DNA from: Profundicola sp048268105
GTDB taxonomy: Bacteria; Bacteroidota; Bacteroidia; Flavobacteriales; Weeksellaceae
Assembly: GCA_048268105.1 (NCBI GenBank)
Contig: JBLWWH010000003.1
Coordinates: 115,952 to 179,951, forward strand
Length of the DNA: 64,000 nucleotides
Reading direction: 5' to 3'
In this document: piece by piece, positions 45,706 through 55,600 of the stretch
How the letters are laid out: every line of letters begins with the position of its first letter
Numbering within the stretch: position 1 is the stretch's first letter
Program-made: the position numbers and the translations under genes
Notes under the pieces: generated by a model
The model's input: only the letters and a program-made list of their open reading frames with translations
Database searches by the model: none
What the model was told of the DNA's origin: nothing

Positions 45706-47388
45706 ATGAAGAAATATAATTTTGGATGGTCTTTGGCCGCAATCGCAGGATTAATGTTGTTAGGATTAACAAGTTGCGAGCAAGAAGACAGATTTGTAGG
45801 ATCTAATGTAGTAGGAGATGGAGCCGCGCAATTTCATAAAGCATATTTAGACTTAGTTGCTACTACCATAGCAACAGATACGTTAAGAGCAGACAGAAGC
45901 GTTTTGCAAAATGCCAGCATTGGTGTTTATGATGAGCCGCTTCTAGGGAAAACAAAATCATATCTATATTCACAGGTTAGATTGGGCACAACCAATCCTG
46001 AGTTTGGAAATAATGCTGTTGTTGATTCTGTGGTCTTATCGATTCCAGTTTTTACACAAACTAAGGATACCCTTTCTAAAGAGTATTTCCATTTTAATAC
46101 GAATTATACGATTTCCAATCCTGAAGATGGTGATTGTACTATTACAGATACGATCAGACAATATAAGACAAGGTATTTGTTTAATATTGATTCTATCTAT
46201 GGTAATAAAAGTGCTACAATGAACCTACAAGTCCATAGGATTATGGAAGGTCTTAAGACAATTGATTCTGCAAGATATTCGAACCAATCAGTTCAGATTG
46301 GAGAGCTATTTGGTAGCAAACAAATTGATGCTAAGGCTTATAAAAGCTTTACATCTCAATTTAGAAATGTAGGAACCGAAGCTGATAGTACCATCATTGC
46401 TCAAGATGCTAGTGCTGTTATTAATATGAAATTGGACGGAATGAAATCTTTTGTTCAAAATAATATTGTTAATCAAGAAGGTTCACCAAATTTGGGTGAC
46501 CAAGTATCATTTATTAATAATGTTATTCAAGGAATTAGAATTGGTGTTCAAGATGAAAACGGGTTTATTCTAACGATTAATCCTTCTTTCTTAAAACTCG
46601 TTGCTTATATTTCTACTGATAATGAGAACTTTGTGGATGAAAATAACAATGGTATTCATGATCCAGAGGAAAGTTGTGGAGCTGTTATGACCAAAGCCAG
46701 GGTGAATAAAAGTTTAGACTTTGTGATTGGTTCAAACTTACAAATGAATAGTGGCAATCAATACTATAATGTTGTTCAGAGTAGAATCGAAAACAGTCTT
46801 GGTAGCGTGAACTATAACCAACCCAATACGGCCGTGAATTTTGTGGAAGGAATGGGAGGAGCTAGGGTTAAAATTTCCTTAGACCCGCAACAGGTTGAAG
46901 CTATTCGTGACTCTGTAAGAAATAACAATTGGGTGATTTCTGAAGCACACTTTAAAGTTTATCCTCACACGGCAACGCAAGGAAATTTAGCATTACCAGA
47001 ATATTTATACGCATTTAATTTAACAAAGAATAAACTGATTGCAGATTATGGTGATATTGATAACGTAAATTCAGATAATATCCAAGTATTCCCTTATTTA
47101 CAAATCAGTCGTCCCTATGACGAAGAGAAGAAATATTACTTGTTGCGTGTTACCGAATACTTCAAGAACATTATCGAGAAAAATGCAGAAATAGATGATT
47201 TGGCGATTGAGATGGGAACTTATTTAGGTTTCTCAAGTGCTGATTATTTTTATACACCTAAAAACGCATTTTACTCTAATCGTGTATTTAATCCTTATAG
47301 ATTGGCGATTGTTGGTTCTAATCCAACGGCTGATTTAATGGATAAGAAACTTCAATTAGAGATTTATTACAACAAAAAAGAAAACTAA
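45706..47388 (+). CDS. DUF4270-family lipoprotein
   Basis: A 560-residue lipoprotein: signal peptide and lipobox LTSC (Cys24), then EQEDRFVG. VDSVVLSIPVF follows, with many beta-rich segments, and the C-terminus ends near KLQLEIYYNKKEN. The pattern DxVGSNVVGDGAAQFH and conserved strand-rich repeats fit the DUF4270 family of Bacteroidota; function unknown, surface-exposed by inference. It is 17 bp after the glycogen-synthase-like gene and 30 bp before glmS, a gene order I believe is conserved in the order. Confidence 0.75.
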   Translation: MKKYNFGWSLAAIAGLMLLGLTSCEQEDRFVGSNVVGDGAAQFHKAYLDLVATTIATDTLRADRSVLQNASIGVYDEPLLGKTKSYLYSQVRLGTTNPEFGNNAVVDSVVLSIPVFTQTKDTLSKEYFHFNTNYTISNPEDGDCTITDTIRQYKTRYLFNIDSIYGNKSATMNLQVHRIMEGLKTIDSARYSNQSVQIGELFGSKQIDAKAYKSFTSQFRNVGTEADSTIIAQDASAVINMKLDGMKSFVQNNIVNQEGSPNLGDQVSFINNVIQGIRIGVQDENGFILTINPSFLKLVAYISTDNENFVDENNNGIHDPEESCGAVMTKARVNKSLDFVIGSNLQMNSGNQYYNVVQSRIENSLGSVNYNQPNTAVNFVEGMGGARVKISLDPQQVEAIRDSVRNNNWVISEAHFKVYPHTATQGNLALPEYLYAFNLTKNKLIADYGDIDNVNSDNIQVFPYLQISRPYDEEKKYYLLRVTEYFKNIIEKNAEIDDLAIEMGTYLGFSSADYFYTPKNAFYSNRVFNPYRLAIVGSNPTADLMDKKLQLEIYYNKKEN

Positions 47389-47418
47389 AAAACTAAGAAC
47401 CTAAAACTAAAATAATAT

Positions 47419-49263
47419 ATGTGTGGAATCGTAGGTTACATAGGGAGCAGAGAAGCTTACCCAATTATAATTAATGGATTAAGAAGGCTAGAATATCGAG
47501 GATATGATAGTGCTGGTTTCATTCTGAATTATTCAGAAGGAATGGAAGTGGTGAAAACCAAAGGTAAAGTTGCTGATTTAGAAACTAAATCAGAAGGAAA
47601 AAAACTAAGCGCTAATATTGGTGTTGGTCATACGAGATGGGCAACCCACGGAGAGCCAAATGATGTCAATTCACATCCTCATGTATCTACCAATGGCGAA
47701 ATTGTTTTGGTTCACAATGGTATTATCGAGAATTATGATTCCATTAAAACTAAATTGGTTGAATATGGTTTCACATTTCAATCTGAAACAGATTCTGAAG
47801 TATTAGTTAACCTTATTGAATATTTTAAAACCAGCGAGGATCTTGATTTAGCAGAAGCTGTAAGGTATGCTCTGAACGAGGTAGTTGGTGCTTATGCTAT
47901 TGCTGTTTTGGATAACTCCAACACCGACGAGATTATTGTTGGGAGATTAGGTAGTCCATTAGCCATTGGGATGGGTGATAATGAGTTTTTTATCGCATCT
48001 GATGCATCACCTTTCGTAGAATTCACCAAAGATGCTATCTATTTAGAAGATGGTGAAATGGCTTCTATTTCACGTGAGCATGGTGTAGTGGTGAAGAAAA
48101 TCATCGAGAACGAAATTATTTCACCTTCTATTCAGAAGTTGCACCTTGATTTAGAACAAATCGAGAAAGGTGGTTTTGAACATTTCATGTTAAAAGAGAT
48201 CTACGAACAACCCAAATCTATTCATGACACCATGAGAGGTCGTCTTTTACCAGAAGAAGGTATTATTAAGATGGCAGGTATATGGGATCATATGGAGAAA
48301 TTCCGCAATGCTAAAAGAATTATCATCGTAGCATGTGGTACTTCATGGCACGCAGGTTTGGTAGGAGAATATTTAATCGAAGAGTTTGCTCGTATACCCG
48401 TTGAGGTAGAGTATGCATCTGAGTTTAGATATAGAAATCCTATCATTAGCAAAGATGATATTGTTATCGCTATTTCTCAATCAGGAGAAACGGCGGATAC
48501 TTTGGCTGCTTTAAAATTGGCGAAAGCTAATGGTGCATTTATTTATGGTATCTGTAACGTGGTTGGATCTTCTATCGCTCGTTTAACCGATGCAGGATCT
48601 TTTACACACGCTGGCCCAGAGATTGGTGTGGCATCAACTAAGGCATTCACTTCCCAGTTGACTATTCTTAGCTTAATTGCTTTAAAACTAGGTAAACACA
48701 ATGGTAACTTATCGAATGAGAAATTCATGAGTCTGTGTTATGAGTTAGAAAGTCTTCCAACGAAAGTTGAGAAAGCTTTAAAATCAGATGCGCTCGTTCA
48801 AGAGATTTCTAAAGTTTATAAGGATGCTAAAAATGCGTTGTACTTAGGTAGAGGTTATAACTTCCCTACAGCATTAGAAGGAGCATTAAAATTGAAAGAG
48901 ATTTCATACATCCATGCCGAAGGTTATCCAGCAGCTGAGATGAAACACGGTCCAATTGCTCTAATCGATGAGAATATGCCAGTAATTGTGATTGCTCCAA
49001 AGAAAGGTCACTACGATAAAGTAGTATCTAACGTTCAAGAAATCAAAGCAAGAAAAGGTCAGATTATTGCCGTTGTAACAGAAGGCGATGAGCAAGTGAA
49101 AAACATTGCAGATCACGTGATTGAAATCCCTGATTGTTCAGAGGAGTTCTCTCCAATCTTAGCTTCGATTCCATTACAATTATTGTCTTATCACATTGCA
49201 GTAATGTTAGATCGCAACGTAGATCAACCAAGAAACTTAGCAAAATCTGTTACCGTTGAGTAA
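47419..49263 (+). CDS. glmS: glutamine-fructose-6-phosphate aminotransferase (isomerizing)
   Basis: A 614-residue two-domain enzyme that makes glucosamine-6-phosphate, the entry to peptidoglycan and LPS aminosugars. The glutaminase domain starts at Cys2 (MCGIVGYIG), with GHTRWATHGEP and HNGIIENY. Two SIS domains follow, with VACGTSWHAGL and AISQSGETADTLAALK, then LGRGYNFPTALEGALKLKEISYIHAEGY. The C-terminus ends in PRNLAKSVTVE. The 30-bp upstream spacer excludes a glmS ribozyme. Confidence 0.97.
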   Translation: MCGIVGYIGSREAYPIIINGLRRLEYRGYDSAGFILNYSEGMEVVKTKGKVADLETKSEGKKLSANIGVGHTRWATHGEPNDVNSHPHVSTNGEIVLVHNGIIENYDSIKTKLVEYGFTFQSETDSEVLVNLIEYFKTSEDLDLAEAVRYALNEVVGAYAIAVLDNSNTDEIIVGRLGSPLAIGMGDNEFFIASDASPFVEFTKDAIYLEDGEMASISREHGVVVKKIIENEIISPSIQKLHLDLEQIEKGGFEHFMLKEIYEQPKSIHDTMRGRLLPEEGIIKMAGIWDHMEKFRNAKRIIIVACGTSWHAGLVGEYLIEEFARIPVEVEYASEFRYRNPIISKDDIVIAISQSGETADTLAALKLAKANGAFIYGICNVVGSSIARLTDAGSFTHAGPEIGVASTKAFTSQLTILSLIALKLGKHNGNLSNEKFMSLCYELESLPTKVEKALKSDALVQEISKVYKDAKNALYLGRGYNFPTALEGALKLKEISYIHAEGYPAAEMKHGPIALIDENMPVIVIAPKKGHYDKVVSNVQEIKARKGQIIAVVTEGDEQVKNIADHVIEIPDCSEEFSPILASIPLQLLSYHIAVMLDRNVDQPRNLAKSVTVE

Positions 49264-49286
49264 TTAGAAATTCTATTTATACAAAG

Positions 49287-49318
49287 AATCGCTTCTCACA
49301 AAGAGGCGATTTTTTTTG
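49287..49318 (+). terminator. intrinsic terminator after glmS
   Basis: AATCGCTTCT (49287-49296) pairs with AGAGGCGATT (49302-49311) with one wobble, a 5-nt loop and then T8. Confidence 0.85.
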
Positions 49319-49405
49319 CTTCAATTTTAATGAAAACTAAATTAAAGTCTAAGTTTCCTCTATTTTCATTAAACATTTATACCTAAATAGAATTAAATTA
49401 TCAAT

Positions 49406-49451
49406 TACTTAAGAAACTTATTTAGTTTATAAAGTTTTTTAAGTACCTTTG
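49406..49451 (+). promoter_or_regulatory. candidate TetR operator overlapping the efflux promoter
   Basis: TACTTAAGAAACTT (49406-49419) and AAGTTTTTTAAGTA (49432-49445) are inverted repeats matching 13 of 14 bases, separated by 12 bp. The right arm overlaps the promoter -7 box TACCTTTG (49444-49451), which ends 17 bp before the TetR start. This position fits auto-repression of the whole efflux operon by the TetR protein. Confidence 0.6.
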
Positions 49452-49468
49452 CAGTCAAATTTAATAGA

Positions 49469-50083
49469 ATGACCAAAGAAATTATCGTTCAACATGCGGC
49501 GAAAACATTTTTGTCCAATGGCTACAAAACTGTAACCATGGACGAGGTGGCCTCAGATCTTGGTGTTTCTAAAAAGACTTTGTACGAAATATTCGGTAAC
49601 AAGGAGGGCCTGATTCGTCTGAGTTTGAAATTTCAATTTCAGGAATTACGAGAAGTTTTCGAAGATGCATTGAGTCTGAATTTAGATGCCATTTCTGAGA
49701 TGCATTTCATTATGGATAAAATCCGAAGCAAAATTGGTACGCTTCAACACAAAAACGCTGTTTATCAACTACAGAAATATTATGCGAAAATTTATCGTAA
49801 AGTTTATGTAGAGCAAGTGGTTTTTATTCAAAAAGCGCTTGAAACGAATATCGAGAAAGGTCAAGATAGTGGTTTATACAGAAAAGATGTGAATGCATCT
49901 GATTTGGCCGAAATCTTGATTCAGGTTCAGAGTTTTTTAAGGAGTAACGAGAAAAGTATTAATGACACCGATAAGATGGAATACCTATCGAATGTACATT
50001 TTAACTTAATGTTGAGAGGCATGGCTACGCCCGCAGGTATAGAAAAATTAACCCAACTAGATTTAGACACCTATGAAAAATAG
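49469..50083 (+). CDS. TetR/AcrR-family transcriptional regulator
   Basis: A 204-residue regulator. The N-terminal helix-turn-helix is typical: AAKTFLSNGYKTVTMDEVASDLGVSKKTLYEIFGNKEGL (about 10-47), followed by a variable ligand-binding helical domain. It opens the efflux operon and its stop overlaps the TolC start by 11 nt, so it is expected to sense a toxic compound and repress the operon. The palindrome at 49406-49445 is the likely binding site. Ligand unknown. Confidence 0.9.
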   Translation: MTKEIIVQHAAKTFLSNGYKTVTMDEVASDLGVSKKTLYEIFGNKEGLIRLSLKFQFQELREVFEDALSLNLDAISEMHFIMDKIRSKIGTLQHKNAVYQLQKYYAKIYRKVYVEQVVFIQKALETNIEKGQDSGLYRKDVNASDLAEILIQVQSFLRSNEKSINDTDKMEYLSNVHFNLMLRGMATPAGIEKLTQLDLDTYEK

Positions 50084-51374
50084 ATTCATTATTATGCTCT
50101 CCATGTTGGGAGTATTTAGTTTTGCACAAGAGGAAATGAGATTCTCTTTAGAAGAAGCTATTCAACATACCCTCACCCATAATTTTGATATGCTCAAGGC
50201 TGATTTGGAGATTGAAAAGGCCGAAAGAAAGGTTTGGGAAACCACCGCTACGGGTTTGCCGCATATCGATGGAGCTATTGATTATCAAAACAATATTCAG
50301 ATGCAGAAGATTTTCTTGATGGATACTGTTTTCCAAGCAGGACAGAAACAAAATATATCTCCTTCTATTCAAATGAATCAGTTAATTTTTAGTGGTTCTT
50401 ATATTGTAGGATTACAATCTGCTAAAGCTTACAAGGAAATTTCTGAATTAGCTAAGGAGAAGACCAAAGCTCAATTGACAGAGGCGGTAATTAATGCTTA
50501 TGCTGCTGTGGCAATTGCCGATGAGAATTTAGCTATTTTGGAAAAAAACATAAAATCTTCGGAGAAGAACTTAAATGATATTACAGAAATTTATAAAGCT
50601 GGTTTCACAGAAGAACAAAACGTAGATCAGATAATTTATACTTTTAAACAATTATTGGCATCTAAAAACTTTGCTCAGCGTCAACGCCAAAGTGCATTGA
50701 ATTCTTTAAAATTCATCATGGGAGTTGATCAAGATACACATTTGGTTCTTACCAATAATTTAGATGATTTAATGGTGGATCACTTGGCTTTACTCAGAGA
50801 TGACTTAAAGGCTGAAATTGATAAACATATTGATTACAAAATTGCTAATCATCAAGTCTTGACCAATGAATTGCAAGTTAAGTATCAGAAAACTATGGCT
50901 TTACCAAGTTTAAGTACTTATTTGAGTCATAGTGAAAACTGGTCTACCAACGAAGCGGCTTTGTTCAAGGATTTTGGGAATCACTTTGCTTCAACCATTT
51001 GGGGATTGAAGTTGAATGTACCGATTTTCAGTTCTTTTGAAAGAAGAGCAAAGACCCAACAAGCTCAAATCGACTTAGAGATGGCCGAAGTGGAACGTAA
51101 GAAAACTGAGCAAAAATTAATTCAAGATGTTAGAAATGCAGAAGTGGCTTATGATAACGCGATAGAGTCATACTATACTTCAAAAGAATTAGTGAATTTA
51201 TCGAGTAAAATTTTAGAGAAAGAACAAATAAAATTTAACGAAGGAATTTCTTCAAGTATGGATTTAACCAACGCAGAAGAACAATTATTCAGAGCTCAAA
51301 ATCAATATATTCAAGCAGCTTTTGATGTAATGCAATCTAAAACAGCTCTATACCAAGCATTAGGTCAATATTAA
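50073..51374 (+). CDS. TolC-family outer-membrane efflux protein
   Basis: A 433-residue protein with signal peptide (LGVFSFAQE) and two OEP repeats. Long helical segments such as NFDMLKADLEIEKAERKV and FERRAKTQQAQIDLEMAEVERKK are typical, with an ETTATGLPHIDGAI region and a final LFRAQNQYIQAAFDVMQSKTALYQALGQY. It forms the outer-membrane exit duct of the tripartite pump encoded by the next two genes. Its ATG lies within the end of tetR (11-nt overlap). Confidence 0.9.
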   Translation: MKNRFIIMLSMLGVFSFAQEEMRFSLEEAIQHTLTHNFDMLKADLEIEKAERKVWETTATGLPHIDGAIDYQNNIQMQKIFLMDTVFQAGQKQNISPSIQMNQLIFSGSYIVGLQSAKAYKEISELAKEKTKAQLTEAVINAYAAVAIADENLAILEKNIKSSEKNLNDITEIYKAGFTEEQNVDQIIYTFKQLLASKNFAQRQRQSALNSLKFIMGVDQDTHLVLTNNLDDLMVDHLALLRDDLKAEIDKHIDYKIANHQVLTNELQVKYQKTMALPSLSTYLSHSENWSTNEAALFKDFGNHFASTIWGLKLNVPIFSSFERRAKTQQAQIDLEMAEVERKKTEQKLIQDVRNAEVAYDNAIESYYTSKELVNLSSKILEKEQIKFNEGISSSMDLTNAEEQLFRAQNQYIQAAFDVMQSKTALYQALGQY

Positions 51375-51402
51375 AATTAGAATAACAAGCAGATCAATTA
51401 AA

Positions 51403-52635
51403 ATGAAAAAAATATTATTTATACTCACCGGTGCTATCTTGTTCTCTTGTCAGAACAAGCAAGAACAATCATTTCAAGATATCATTGAAAATGGCGATTT
51501 AGCACAAGTTAAAAGCAAAAGAGATCAGTTGAGAGGTCAAGCCGATAGTTTGCAAAATTTGGTGGGCTTATTAAATGAAAGAGTAGCTGAATTGGATCCT
51601 AAATCCGCAAAATTGGTGAAGGATATTGTTTCTAAAGATACTTTATACCATCACTTCATTAAGTTACAAGCCAATATAGAAACCGAACAAGACGTTCAGG
51701 TGACGCCAGAATATGGTGGAGTGATTCGTTTAATGGTCAAAGAAGGAAGTTTTGTTAGAAAAGGTCAATTGATTGGTACCATTTCAGATGGGGGATTAAG
51801 TGATCAATTAAACCAAGCCAAAATTCAAGTAGACCAAGCAAAGTCTCAATTACAGCAAGCGGAGATTCAAAGAGATTTAGCAAAAACCACTTTCGAAAGA
51901 CAGCAAAATCTTTGGAATCAAAAAATTGGTTCAGAAATGCAGTTTTTACAAGCCAAAACGAATTATGAAACTTCACAGAAACAAGTTCTTGCGGCTAAAC
52001 AACAAGTTTCAGCAGCACAAAAAGGGGTTTCTGGAACTCAAGCACAATTAGCTAAAACACGCTTGGTTGCACCATTTAGTGGTAGAGTAGAACAAGTGAT
52101 TACCCAAAGTGGTCAAGCTGTTTCGCCAGGAACACCCGTAATTAGATTGGTGAACCCAAGTACTGTAAAAGCTGTGGCGAATGTTCCAGAGAATTACTTA
52201 GCACAAGTTCAAAAAGGAACTTTAGCTAAGATTTCTTTACCAGCTCTGGATAGAACTTTTGATTCACAAGTGAGCTTAATTAGTTCATCTATCAATCCAG
52301 GGAATAGAACCTTTAGAGTAGAAGTTCCCATACCAGATAAGGATGGTTTGGTGAAACCTAATTTGAATGCTGAGCTTCAGTTAAATGATTATACATCAGA
52401 AAATGCGATTGTTTTACCTCAAAATGTAATTAGAGAAGACAGCGAGGGAAAATTCGTATTTGTGATGGAGCAGATTCAAGGGAAAGAAGGAATTGCTAAA
52501 AAAGTTTATGTAGAAATTGGTCCAGAATCTAACGGACAAGTTGAGGTATTAAACGGAATTAAAGCAGGACAAATCATTATCACCGAAGGACCAGGCAAAT
52601 TGCAAGAAGGTGATAGGGTTCTTAGGTCTAAATAA
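51403..52635 (+). CDS. RND periplasmic adaptor (membrane fusion protein), lipoprotein
   Basis: A 410-residue adaptor with signal and lipobox LFSC. A heptad-rich coil (LRGQADSLQNLVGLLNERV) opens the mature protein. The barrel-sandwich hybrid and hairpin follow: GGVIRLMVKEGSFVRKGQLIG, then a long coiled coil (QAKIQVDQAKSQLQQAEIQRDLAKTTF), then LVAPFSGRVEQV. The C-terminal beta-barrel and membrane-proximal parts include NPGNRTFRVEVPI. It links the RND permease to TolC. Gap to the permease gene is 9 bp. Confidence 0.9.
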   Translation: MKKILFILTGAILFSCQNKQEQSFQDIIENGDLAQVKSKRDQLRGQADSLQNLVGLLNERVAELDPKSAKLVKDIVSKDTLYHHFIKLQANIETEQDVQVTPEYGGVIRLMVKEGSFVRKGQLIGTISDGGLSDQLNQAKIQVDQAKSQLQQAEIQRDLAKTTFERQQNLWNQKIGSEMQFLQAKTNYETSQKQVLAAKQQVSAAQKGVSGTQAQLAKTRLVAPFSGRVEQVITQSGQAVSPGTPVIRLVNPSTVKAVANVPENYLAQVQKGTLAKISLPALDRTFDSQVSLISSSINPGNRTFRVEVPIPDKDGLVKPNLNAELQLNDYTSENAIVLPQNVIREDSEGKFVFVMEQIQGKEGIAKKVYVEIGPESNGQVEVLNGIKAGQIIITEGPGKLQEGDRVLRSK

Positions 52636-52644
52636 TAAATAGCT

Positions 52645-55600
52645 ATGTCAGAAATTAAAAATAATAACCCAATAGAGCAAGAAGGCGACAAGAGTTTCTC
52701 GATTTCTACTTGGGCCATCCAAAACAAGATTACCGTTTATGTGCTCATGGCGATAATCTTGGTAGGAGGAATCATGGCATTTAACAGTATGCCACGGGAA
52801 TCATTCCCAGAGGTGATTGATAACAAGGTGTATATTTCATCTGTTTATCCTGGTAACTCGGCAGAAGACGTAGAGAAATTCATTACCGAACCTATCGAGA
52901 AAGAGATTAGAGGCGTTTCGGGGATTAAAGATGTGGTATCTACTTCCTTTAATGATTATGCCATGACCATCGTTGAGTTTCATGATGATGTTCCATTGGA
53001 AACTGCTAAAATCGATATTAAAGATAAAGTTGATCAAGTGAAGGCTAACGCCGATTTCCCGACATTAGATACCGGAGCTAAAGTGGAGCCGAATGTTTTT
53101 GATTTAAATATTGCAGAGGAATTCCCGATTGCGAATATTAATATTACGGGTAAATACTCGCTTCAACAGTTGAAAGACTATGCCGAGCGTTTACAAGATG
53201 ATTTCGAAAATCTACAAGCCATTAAAGAAGCTCCAATTCGTGGTGTGAATGATAAAGAAGTAGAAGTGGCGCTTGATGTTTATAAAATGGGAGCTTCTCA
53301 AGTTAGTTTTAATGATGTAGCCCAATCCATTTCAGGTGATAACAAAACCATTTCAGGTGGTAACATTATCAACGAGCAACAGCGTTTGAACATTCGTGTG
53401 GTGGGAGAAATTTCTTCTCCAGAAGATTTGTTGGGGATTTCTGTTAAGGAAAAAGATGGAGTAGTTTATCTAAGAGATATTGCTGAAGTTATTTTCAGAG
53501 AGCAAGATAAAACCACCTATGCGAGAGAATCCTTAGAGCCTGTAATCATGATGGACATCAAAAAGCGTAGTGGTGAAAACATGATTGAAGCCATTGCTCA
53601 AATCGAAGGTTTGATTGATGCTGCTAAATTGGAATATTTACCAACTGATGTGGACATTACGATTACCAACAACCAAGCTCCAAAAACAGAAAACCAAGTA
53701 AATGACTTGATTAATAATATTTTATTTGGAGTGATTCTGGTAGTTGGAGTTTTGATGTTCTTCTTAGGGCTTAGAAACGCAAGTTTCGTGGGAATGGCGA
53801 TTCCACTTTCCATGTTAATGTCTTTAATGATTTTAAATTTCATGGGCGTAACCTTGAACACCATGGTATTGTTTGGTCTTGTCATGGGATTAGGAATGCT
53901 GGTGGATAACGGGATTGTCGTCGTCGAGAACGTATATTCCTTGATGAATCAAGGCTATGGTCGTAAACAAGCAGCTATACAAGGTGTGGGCGAGATTGCT
54001 TGGCCTATTATTGCATCCACAGCTACTACATTAGCAGCCTTCTTTCCATTGGCTTTGTGGCCAGGTATGATGGGTAAATTTATGATGGTTTTCCCCATGA
54101 CGCTTTCTGTGGTATTAGGATCTTCCTTATTTGTTGCCTTAATCATTAACTCAATGTTGACTTCTGAGTTTATGCATACAGAGGCAGAGGACAAGAAAGA
54201 ACCCAATAAGAAAAAGCTGATTAGAAATTCAATTATCTTATTGGTGGTTGGAGTGATTTTAGTCGTTGCTGGTTATATTTTTGAAGTTGGTGTTCTTAGA
54301 GTTTTAGGAAACTTGGGTATTTTCTTTGGAATTATGGCTTGGGTGTATGAATTAATTCTATATCCGTGGAGCATTTGGTTGCAAAACAAAGGTTTGCCTT
54401 ACCTTGAAGAGAAATATAAAGATTTCTTGACATGGTCATTGAGAGGTAAGACACCCCTATTTATGATGGTAGGTATGGTAGTTCTATTTGTACTTAGTAT
54501 CCTACTTTTAATGTTAGTTCAACCTAAGGTATTATTCTTCCCAGAAAACGAACCCAATCAGATTATTGTTTATATCGAATATCCAGAAGGAACAGATATC
54601 GAAAAAACCAACGAGATTACGAAACAAGTAGAATCTGAGGTCATCGAAGTTTTGGATAATTATGTTGTCGAAAAAGATGGTGAACCTTATAATTACATGG
54701 CCGAGGCCATTGTTGCTCAGGTAGGAGAGGGAGCAGGAAATCCACAAACTGATGCAGGTTCTGCGGCAGAGATTCCTCATAAAGGTAAAGTAACCGTATC
54801 TCTACGTGAGTTTAAATACAGACGTGGTAAAAAAAGTTCTGATGTTCTGGAGGAAGTTAGGAAAAATGTAAAGGGAATCGCAGGGGCATCGGTTACGGTA
54901 GAAAAAGATAATGTGGGGCCACCAGCAGGGTATCCGATTAACATTGAAATTAAAGGAAATGATTATAACGCCATGATGGATGAGGCAGAGAAGATGTTGG
55001 CGTTTATAGATGAAGCAGGAATTCAAGGAATTGAGGAACTTAAAATCGATGTTAGTCGTGATATTCCAGAGTTAAGAATTAATGTGAATCGTGAGTTGGC
55101 AGGTTCTATGGGAATCACGAATGAAATGGTCGGAGGGACGCTTCGTCAATCTATTTATGGTTATGAGGTTTCAAGATATCGACCTACGGGAGACGATGAT
55201 GATTATCCTATCAATATTCGATTGAATGAGGCTCAAAGGTATGATGAAAATATTGTGTTTAATCAGCCGATTACCTTTACAAACCCTTCAACAGGACAAA
55301 TCTTACAGATTCCAATTTCTTCGATTACGTCAAAAGAAATGGGAAAACAATTCTCTAAAATTAAACGTAGAGGTTATGAAAGAACCATCGTTCTTTATTC
55401 AAACGTGATTGGAGATTACAACCCAACCGAAACGGTGAATAAGATTAAGTCGACTTTAAGTAATGCAAACTATAAGTTGCCTAAAGACATGAGCTATGAA
55501 TTTACGGGTGAGCAAGAGCAACAAGCAGAGAATATGTCCTTTTTATTAAGTGCATTATTAATGGCTTTGGCAGGAATTATTTTAATTATTGTAGCCCAAT

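Noticed and set aside
47389..47418. glmS ribozyme or riboswitch upstream of glmS
   Set aside because: Only 30 bp separate glmS from the DUF4270 stop; too short.
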